Positions 56,300 through 64,000 of a DNA stretch of 64,000 nucleotides are shown in pieces. The position numbers were made by a program, and so were the translations under genes. Position 1 is the first letter of the stretch. The number at the start of each line of letters is the position of its first letter. The stretch covers positions 310,001 to 374,000 of the forward strand of contig JAKJXP020000022.1 in NCBI GenBank assembly GCA_022225965.2, written 5' to 3'. This DNA comes from Diatrype stigma (taxonomy: Eukaryota; Ascomycota; Sordariomycetes; Xylariales; Diatrypaceae). The notes beneath the pieces were generated by a model. That model saw only the letters and a list, made by a program, of their open reading frames with translations, was not told the DNA's origin and did not search any database.

Positions 56300-56740
56300 T
56301 CAATGTTTTTGATAGTAGCCAAAGGCTTCTCTGAAAGCCTCCCATCTAACCTAGGCCCAGCAGCTACTTGATCGCGCTGAAGTTGGCCTGGCATGAAAAG
56401 CCTATCGCGCATCAGAATGGATACCTGTTCAGAACTGGCGGAGGATGTCTCGTGTCAACATGCGTGGCGGTCCTTTGGGTGTCCTTCCAGTGATGGAGAA
56501 TTACCTCGACTTGGCTGATTAGAGGCAACTGAGACACGTCCTCTTCACACCTTACCAGCCCAAGAGGCACTGGGAGGAAATCAATATAAAACTCATGATT
56601 CATGCATGCAAGGTTCAATTCAATGGCTCCGATATCATCATAAACATGTCCGTATCATTTGACTGGTTGCCGTTATTATATCCCACTTAACAATGTTTTC
56701 TTCGAGAGTGCCCTATGCTAAACTACTTGAACTAGTTGAT
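56300..56740. other. Convergent intergenic region
   Basis: This is 3' DNA of lsm3 and the GH28 gene. Nothing coding is seen. Confidence 0.6.
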
Positions 56741-58099
56741 CTAGCTATTACCATTCAGCTGCTGCGGCCAGTTGCCCGGGCAGGTCCCCGTGCACGCCAG
56801 GCCCATGCTGGCCTGGTTGTCGATGTTGGAGCAGAGGACCTTGGCGGCGCCGCCGGCCTTGGGGGTGATGGCGATGTCCTCGAACTTGAGGTTCTTGCAG
56901 GGGGCCGAGGCGGAGCAGTGCATGCCGGCGGCGACGTTGTAGCGGCTGGTGCCCTGGATGTTGATCCAGCTGATGTCCTCGATGGGGATGCGCGAGTTGT
57001 CGCAGTTCTGGCCCGAGTACGTGCACGGCGTGATGTAGATGGGCTGGTTCACGTCCTCGATGACGAAGTCCTTGAACGTCACGTTCCGCACGTGGCCCGT
57101 CCCCGGGTACGTCTTGATCCACGCCGCGTTCGACGAGTGGATGCACCGGATGTTCTCGTAGTACACGTTGTCCACCAGGTCCGCCTGCCCTGCGTTCGAA
57201 CCCATCGACCCAATCACCGCGCACCCCGACTCGTAGCACGTCGCGTTCCGGATGTCGATGTTGGAGCTGTTGCCCTTCACGGAGAGGCAGTCCTGTGGTG
57301 AGCCGGGATGATCAGCTATGCCCTCGTCTTCGCATACTACTTTTCTTAGAGGAACATGTATCATGCTATACATATCACGGCAGAATAGGTACCATCTTGA
57401 CAGGGCGGGGGAGCTTACATCACCTGAGACCACAGTCCAGTTGCGAATCGTCACGTCCCGGGAATTCCAGGTATCGACGCCATCGGTGTTCACCGCCGAC
57501 CACTGCGAGTTGCTCGTGGTGTTCATGTCGAGGTTCGTCATGGTGACGTTCTGGCTGTAGGCGACGAAGGTGTGCCAGAACTGGGCCTGGCGCCACGTGA
57601 TGCCGTCGACGAGGATGTTGGTGCCGTGCCAGATGGTCAGGCTGATGGGCCGGCCCTGGCGGTTGCTGCCGTTGCGGTTCTCGTCCATCCAGACCTGGCC
57701 GTTGCCGTCGAACAGGGCCTGCCCGTGGCCGCGCAGGGCCACGTCGGTGCCGCCGAGCTTCCACGCCGTGTGCAGGCCGGCGTACTCGACCGGCAGCGTC
57801 GCCCCGATCCAGTACTGCAGGTTGTCGGCGCTCCACACCCACTTGCCGTAGATGTCGATCGTCACGTTGTTCAGGTTCGTCGTCTCCATCACCTGCCGGA
57901 TGTTGTACGTCCCCTCCTCGAATACGATCGCGCTGTCCGTCGCGCACTCCTTGAACGCGCTCAGGATCTGCGGCGTGTCGTCCGTGCCCCCGCTCGGCGT
58001 CACCGTGCACGTCGAGCCCTCCTTGACGAGCTCCGCTAGGGCTGCCTCCGGCCCGAAGGCCGAGGCGAGGAGAATCGCGACTGTTGTGGCTAGGAGCAT
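56741..58099 (-). CDS. Secreted GH28 pectinase (exopolygalacturonase-like)
   Basis: This parallel beta-helix enzyme acts on pectin outside the cell. Minus-strand exons are 58099-57419 and 57292-56741, giving 410 residues. A signal peptide (MLLATTVAILLASAFGPEAALA) precedes the helix. NTDG at 204-207 and GDDC at 226-229 are present, the latter split exactly by the intron. The intron (57293-57418, 126 bp) is stop-free and a multiple of three, so retention would insert 42 residues. The normal GHG motif is replaced by GCA (ESGCAVIGSMG, about 248-258). The RIK motif reads WIK (AAWIKTYPG). I recall a fungal exo-acting clade with similar changes (GAM). Substrate and activity are therefore uncertain. 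The many N-glycosylation sequons fit secretion. Start: ATG 58099 precedes the signal peptide; an in-frame TTG extension upstream is ignored. Confidence 0.87.
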   Translation of the reverse strand: MLLATTVAILLASAFGPEAALAELVKEGSTCTVTPSGGTDDTPQILSAFKECATDSAIVFEEGTYNIRQVMETTNLNNVTIDIYGKWVWSADNLQYWIGATLPVEYAGLHTAWKLGGTDVALRGHGQALFDGNGQVWMDENRNGSNRQGRPISLTIWHGTNILVDGITWRQAQFWHTFVAYSQNVTMTNLDMNTTSNSQWSAVNTDGVDTWNSRDVTIRNWTVVSGDVSSPALSRWYLFCRDMYSMIHVPLRKVVCEDEGIADHPGSPQDCLSVKGNSSNIDIRNATCYESGCAVIGSMGSNAGQADLVDNVYYENIRCIHSSNAAWIKTYPGTGHVRNVTFKDFVIEDVNQPIYITPCTYSGQNCDNSRIPIEDISWINIQGTSRYNVAAGMHCSASAPCKNLKFEDIAITPKAGGAAKVLCSNIDNQASMGLACTGTCPGNWPQQLNGNS

Positions 58100-59689
58100 C
58101 TTTTTTCTTTTCTGTTCTTCCCTTTTCTTTATTCTCAATATACTTTATGCTTAATTATTCCAGCGTATATCGACTCGACGACAAGAGACACAGATCGTCA
58201 TCGACACAGGGCCGCCCTTTTGAATATATATAGGTGCACGTTGGCACCTCGCCCATCGGCCAACGGTTCCTATAACTCCATGGTGCTTTCATACCGACAG
58301 CTATAGCGGTCTAGATAGCTACTAAGTTCCAGGAAGGAATCGGAATCTCGCCTCCATGGTGGGGTTACCGCTACCCCGGATATTTCCCCATGGTCGCTTG
58401 CTTTCGGCTGATATCTTCAAGCACGAAGATGGGACGGTTGAGCCCAGATCTAGACCCGCCTTGCCCAGAAACCAGGGCGATAGCCGTCAATTTTAGCCGG
58501 TCCGCGGGCAATGCCGCAGACTTGGTACGTAATCACGGAATGGACTCGAACAGGATTTGTCTACGTGAAAACTCCAACACGGTGCTTGGATGCCATAATT
58601 CGTTGAGGAGTCGTAGTCTCTACCCAATAATGTATGATTACCTCTATATGGTACCCGTTAACGTCAATATCGATTACACTCTGGTCCTGATGGTCTAGTC
58701 ACTTCGTTCCCGTCTTCAATCCCCCAAGATTCCCTGAATCTTCTTACAGGACCCCGGCTCATTATGTGTCGTATGGCATGTCCATAGCACGTTCCGTTGA
58801 TGTTAAGACCTGTATCCGATATATTTATCTTTTTGTGTCCTTTTCCCAACCTAACAATATCAAACAGCAATGAACAATCTCTGATGCAATAACTCAAAGC
58901 TGAAGGTTACGAAGTACAGTCGTACGGTTCTGCCCCCTGGTGAGGCCATGCCATTGCCGAATCAGGATCTGGACTACGTCTCCCCGCGATCTTGAAAATA
59001 CAACCTCAGCATCCTGCAAAGCGATCAGAATCTCCTCCCTCAACGTTCTAGTCAGAGCCGCAATATAATGCACACTTCCTGTATTACCTGCTGCTGTGGC
59101 TTTATCAATTTTCCTCCGGGGCCTGGATTTCGTCTTCTCTGTTCCATAGCACATCCAACGGAACTTTTGATACATTTGTATGCCCTTCCCAAATACGATC
59201 CTTGTAGAATGGAAGACATCATGTACCCACCATTGGCACTTACATCTACATGATTCCAGACAAGAGCTGGATGGGCTCACATGACCCCACAGCCAATGCA
59301 GTCCCAAGAGCCGTATCGTAACATTTACCCTGCGATTTGACGTCGACTCCTGCCTGCCCCTAGATGCCACGGCTTCGACAGGACCAAGGAAAACCGTGCT
59401 GCCCGGCCCTAATAATCGAGTCGTGGATATTATCCACTTCCGTATCTTCATATGAACCCCTATAATAGTTTTCTGACGCAACTTGCATTCACTTTTGGTT
59501 ATCTATGTACCTTTGTGCTTCAGGTGTACTTCTAGAATTGGGTATTTATGTCATAATAGTCGACTAATTCTTCAACAATAGAACAAGCAGTTCCTCGTAG
59601 TAAGAGCAGCCTGGCCCTCTTGAAGCGCTTGTTTTTTGCTTTCGACCGCCTTTCTGAAGGCTGTTAGTTCAATTGGTCACGCAACAACT

Positions 59690-59732
<43 letters not shown>

Positions 59733-62700
59733 CTTTCTCTCTCCTTATCTACCGGAAGCTTGCATGTAACTAACTGTATGTAACTCCTTCATGCATCGCT
59801 CGTCTTGGGGTTCAATTGATCGTTCGACCGTAAGTGGCCTACACGTTCAACACAAATCGACTTTAGAGCCAGAGCTGTAGGTGATTGTATCCATGGTGAG
59901 GTCTAGGAGGAATGGGAAAGGGGACGAGACATCCAACATGCTCCTCCTTACCTTACATGTGTTTTCTCCCAACACAAGCTTACATTATATGTCACGTTCT
60001 TATATAACCACGTCTCTATGTATTCAACGATGCTATGCGTGATCCTGGTCCCATGTAGTCTAATGTTCCCTGTTCATATCGTCGAAATCAGGAATAGAGG
60101 CCCATGTATTGGATATACGAGTAACATCGTACATCAATGGACTGTAAGCTCCTGGCCCTCAAGGTGATGCTTCGCTTTACGACTAAGATAGCCGGGTTTC
60201 TCGGGCAGCAGCCCCAGGGCTAGTGAGTCTTGCCTATATTGTATCCTGCCCCTGCTCTTGGCAGTCTGAAAAGTCACCACAACCATAGCTGCTATCTGAG
60301 GTTCGTGTCATGTTATCCTCATTGACACAACCCAGTAGCAGTGACCATGATCACCCCTACCCCCTTCCCCACGAGACACCGAAGTGTCTACGCGATACCA
60401 CTGGCATCATTCCACGAATCAAGGCGAACGCCAACATCCCCCTTATCGAGGGCATGTTAGCCTCTCGGAAAGAGGATAAGAATAGTGAGGCGAGGCCGGC
60501 GACAGGAGGAGAGAAAGATGCAAGACAATCCATCTATAGTCCGGCCGCACGGCCACCAGGATAGAGGATTGGACGACGACCAACCACGCCAGAACGCAGG
60601 CACGACTAAACGACGATCCGGACCGGCCAGGCCCGGTCAAGATAAAGCTAGTCACGTCCCCCTTTTCGCGTGCCTGCAGACATCAGGCGGCCAGGCCAGG
60701 CAGGCCCGCCCTCGGTAGTCGGTGGGATGTCTTGCAGAAATCAAGGTATCTCACCTAGCAGCACGGGAGCACGCCGTCTTCGAAAACGAGCACCGGCGTC
60801 TACCTCCTTCTCCTTTCGGTTCTTGATACAGAGACGCGACCGTTCGTAGTTGGACGTACCGCGCTCTGTCCTTCCCGGGGATTGTGCTGACCAGTCCAAA
60901 TGGCACGGGCGATGCGCCTGTCCGCTTGTGGCCGACCGAACAAAACCGACTGTGACCATCGGTGCTACGGGGAATACAGAGAGGTGACTAACTCGTCTCC
61001 GAGGGACTGGGGGCGCGGCAAAGGCTTCCTGCCCACCGGAGGGTTGCATATCTGGCGTCGCATATCTGGCGTCACTTGATAAGTCAGCCGGTGGTGGGTG
61101 ATAGTTACACTGCACGGTGTGGCTCGGAGCCGGCCTCTCACAGACCTATCTTACACCGGCTAATAGCAGGCCGTTATAATTCTTCGTATATCCAATTCGG
61201 TCGTGTCTCAGCATATTGGGTCGCGCATCATCGCATGCGCAAGATTTGTGCCCCGAGGCTGACTGCAAACGGGTGAATGCTTCTTAGCTAGGTTGACACG
61301 AGCCATTTACTGATGTCCTATTCGTGAGCGCCTATCTATGAGCAAGGGATATAGCGGCAAGTGCGGCAGGGTCTCATAGCTATCGGCCACATGCTATGGC
61401 TTTGGGTGGTCTGTCAGAACACAAAAGCCTGAAACTAGGAACCTCGAGCTTTCCCCTATTCGTGGGTAGCATCGTCCTAGTTCCCGAACCACTGGGAATG
61501 ACGGCCTGATATTCCTATAGGTAGCCAGCCTGATTTAAGCATGAATGTGGCGCCACAGCCCAGGCCAGATATTTAAACCAAAGATGCCGCGGCCAGTACA
61601 GGGTCGTAATTGGTACAGATGATGATGCTGAATCTCCACTCCCAACTGAGGGCGCAAAGCTGAGCCGTCCACCCGGGTCAGTAACCGGAGGGTTCGCATA
61701 AGCTAACTTGGGGTACTGATGCGGCTCTGCTGTAGATATTTTACAAGTCTCCCCGGACGAATATTACGGCGAGACATGTAAGACCTGCATACGAGCGTAT
61801 CCCTTGTCATCAACTTAATGGCTAGAGGCCTGTATACCGCGCGTCATCCGCATCCATAATGAAGGTGAGGCGGTCAAACTCGATGTGCAAAAATGGCTGT
61901 GATGGCTGGTTGGTGGATGGTCGATGAAAACGCCCGATGAGCTAGGGACGGTCTGAGAGCACAGACGTTGGAGTAAGAAGGCAGCTTCTCTATGCACATA
62001 CTATTGGATGACTGACAAGTAGGAGGTATACCGCATCGATTAATCGTAACCAGGCTAGCACCCTTGCCAATATACTTGACATGGAGATCGACTGAACCCT
62101 TCGACGGACTCAAGACAATAACTAGCTCACGATCAAATAACTGAAGTGCATAAATGTAACCTCATATGTAACCGAGTCTGAATATTGTTATAATCGGCAT
62201 AGCCAGTCGTTCAACATCTAATGTGACTTGAGCCTCAACGTGTGGGGGTAGCATAACCATGTAGTAAAATGCTACACGCACACCTGATCTGCGTAGATTT
62301 GTACGAGTCTGGACGCACGACGCCCGATCGCAGACATTCATGTGAGATGGTGAGCTGGCACGCATATCGGGGTTTTTACCATATAGCACTTGACCGAGCT
62401 GAGCTGCACGTAAGCCATATAGGACTGAGCAAATGGTGTGTGTGCGTTGGCGGTCGTCAATGTTGACAGACCGAGAATAACGCCAATAACGCCAAGTACT
62501 TATATCGACAATCTAATGATGATATCGTAGCCTGCAGGTATAATGATGCTGACACCAAAATCGTAGACAATCCATTGGGCCGTTAAAAGGGAATTGGTAT
62601 CAATCCTTGGTTGATTCTATGCGGCTTGCATCAAACACACGCGCAGACTTCGCCCCGACTCTTAGGATGAGTGGACCTTAACAGGCTAGACGTATAACTT

Positions 62701-63554
62701 CAGGGCTGTCCGGATCCTGCAAGGCAACCGTGGAGGTAGCCTGGTGAATAATGGTTCGCGCCGACTGGGCAAACCGCAAGGTTGACTCTGACATTGCTGC
62801 TACTCACCCAGTTTTACCAACCCTCCGCATAATGTATATATCGACACTTGGACTGCTCGTAAACAAGGCAACATATTTGCTACCTGTGGTGTAACCCCTT
62901 AACAGAGTGCGACAGTATCATATCAGGAGTCAGGCCATTGTTTAGTTCCTAGATCTCCGGAGCGAGTTGTCCCCCAGGGTATGATGGTCCAATAGAGTTT
63001 ATAGAAAGAGCCATGGATAGAAGAACGCCGGTATGTACGTAGAGAAAACATGATGAGACAACCCCAATGGAAGTTGACCATATTCGTGAATGTTGGAGAT
63101 GGTGAATGGCGGTGATGCCTAGTCTGCCCCGACACTTCATATATGAAATAGTATAGGGGTAGCTGATTGGGTAAGATCAAAACCGAACTTGCTGTTCATG
63201 ATAGATATCGTGGTTCGGCTTACGTGCAGGGCACTTCGGTGGCTTGATGTGAATGCGGTCGTTTGGCAGCCTCCAAGACCCCGCTCCTCGAAGGATACTT
63301 AAATGTCAGCAAACGCCAGTCATGCCACTCGAAAAAGTGGTGTGAACTTGACTTAATCAACTTTGACGAGCCGTTGCCTGGCAGTGAAGCACTTGTTACC
63401 ATAATTTCAGGATTAATACGGGGTATATTCCCACTTCACTCCCAGGGTCACCCCTATACTTCCAACCCAAGACAAAGTGCAGTTGGGAACATCACCTAGT
63501 CACAGCCTCAGTCAACTCGATCAGGTGTAGGTCTGTTCTTACGACATCAGCACC
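58100..63554. other. Long gene-poor region
   Basis: About 5.4 kb shows no frame with recognisable protein character. Frames up to 195 codons (58894-59481, minus) start at TTG and show no domain or splice-supported extension. The region keeps balanced composition and CpA, so it is not RIP-degraded. It contains a 42-T homopolymer (59691-59732). Confidence 0.5.
59691..59732. repeat. Homopolymer of 42 T
   Basis: Uninterrupted T run. Read on the minus strand it is a 42-A tract, as would end a retrotransposed transcript whose body would lie at higher coordinates. No target duplication or gene body was recognised. Confidence 0.9.
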
Positions 63555-64000
63555 ATGTCTGCACAGCCTTTCTACCAAGTCAATGTGGAAAATAGGCAGC
63601 ACGGTGGCGCGCCTCCGCCACAAGGTGGTCGGGTCCCTGGACCACAGCAGCCGCAAATACCCGTGCCACGAGGGATACCGTGTCCGCCCAGAGATATGCT
63701 ACCACCAGACCTCCGGCAGGGTCGGACTATAGAGATCTCCGATGTTAGAGAAGAGCTCCTGTCAGAGGTCGATATGAGGAGCAGGTTAATTGAGTATGCC
63801 ATCGCCAAGCTACCTTAATTGGAAACTAGCTAACTCCAGTCGTTGAAGGTACGTTGTCTTTCGCTTCGAAAAGCTGCCGCAGCAGGACCTATACAACGAA
63901 GATGGAGAACTGCAGCCACCTACTTGGGACCAGGCGGTGCGAACGCAGGTAAACAGCATGTCTCAGAGACAAATAGCCAACGAAATAAGGCAGCTGGACC
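63555..64000 (+). CDS. Unrecognised protein, 3' end outside window
   Basis: Exon 1 is 63555-63784 and exon 2 starts at 63849 and is still open at 64000. The 64 bp intron (GTTAAT donor, CTAAC branch, AAG acceptor) joins in phase 2, giving MRSRYVVFRFEKLPQQD. Without splicing the frame would stop 34 bases after the proposed donor (TAA 63816-63818). The N-terminal 55 residues are Pro/Gln/Gly-rich. The visible rest (ISDVREELLSEVDMR; PPTWDQAVRTQVNSMSQRQI) is polar and helical. I do not recognise the family and infer no function. The CACCATGTC start context is good. Confidence 0.65.

Noticed and set aside
58894..59481. 195-codon minus-strand frame
   Set aside because: Starts at TTG, has no recognisable domain and mixed composition; no splice-supported extension. 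Left as unannotated.
59660..59830. tRNA-like A and B boxes flanking the T run
   Set aside because: Spacing of about 145 bp and no foldable cloverleaf, so not called as a tRNA; kept only as a finding.

Overview
This window looks like nuclear DNA of a filamentous ascomycete (Pezizomycotina, most likely a sordariomycete). The evidence is short 60-200 bp introns with GT...AG ends and CTAAC/CTGAC-like branch sites, GC-rich third codon positions, and an AT-rich transposon graveyard carrying the marks of repeat-induced point mutation (RIP). The gene set fits too: CEM1-type ketoacyl synthase, CBP3-type chaperone, DPM2, CWC22, LSM3 and a GH28 pectinase. Species cannot be read from the sequence alone.

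Bases 1 to about 13605 are an AT-rich compartment with no intact gene. CpA is scarce, TpA abundant and CpG mostly kept, the signature of CpA-to-TpA RIP. It holds a broken relic that I read as DUF6589-like (1-1675) and a full-length dead Ty1/copia element with two 179 bp LTRs (1971-8085). After these come a tandem array built on a palindromic AT core (about 8215-9068), two trinucleotide microsatellites and an unclassified 2.9 kb relic. Composition switches abruptly near 13605.

From 13854 to 42752 the window is mostly ordinary gene-bearing DNA. In order it holds mitochondrial ketoacyl synthase (+), CBP3/UQCC1-like complex III chaperone (+), DHFR (-), a phytanoyl-CoA dioxygenase-family protein (-) and a PHO13-type phosphatase (-). 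Then come an ING/PHD chromatin protein (+), an NTF2-like protein (+), a BCAS3-like WD40 protein (+), DPM2 (-), splicing factor CWC22 (+) and a second NTF2-like protein (-). The last is a chimeric gene in which a FAR1-type zinc-finger domain is fused in frame to the start of a polyketide-synthase ketoreductase. Downstream of the fusion (42753-43480) the rest of the ketoreductase and an acyl-carrier domain survive as pseudogene.

From 44509 to 58099 there are a cysteine-rich GPI-anchored surface protein (+), a tRNA-His(GTG), a multi-spanning membrane protein (+), a small gene interrupted by an in-frame UAG (-), a DUF7719-like membrane protein (-), a PIG-L/GPI12 de-N-acetylase (+), LSM3 (+) and a secreted GH28 pectinase (-). 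About 5.4 kb without a convincing gene follows, and the window ends inside an unrecognised two-exon gene (63555 onward).

Functional links: CEM1 and CBP3 both serve mitochondria; DPM2 and PIG-L both serve ER GPI-anchor/mannosylation chemistry that a protein like the one at 44509 would need; CWC22 and LSM3 are both spliceosomal. I see no operon-like or biosynthetic cluster organisation. The most unusual items are the FAR1-ketoreductase chimera with its decayed PKS tail, and two stop-free introns whose lengths are multiples of three and which cut the PHD finger and the GH28 active-site motif. The DPM2 gene whose first coding exon is the ATG alone, and a 10-bp palindrome TACCTAGGTA found nine times, all outside coding sequence, also stand out.
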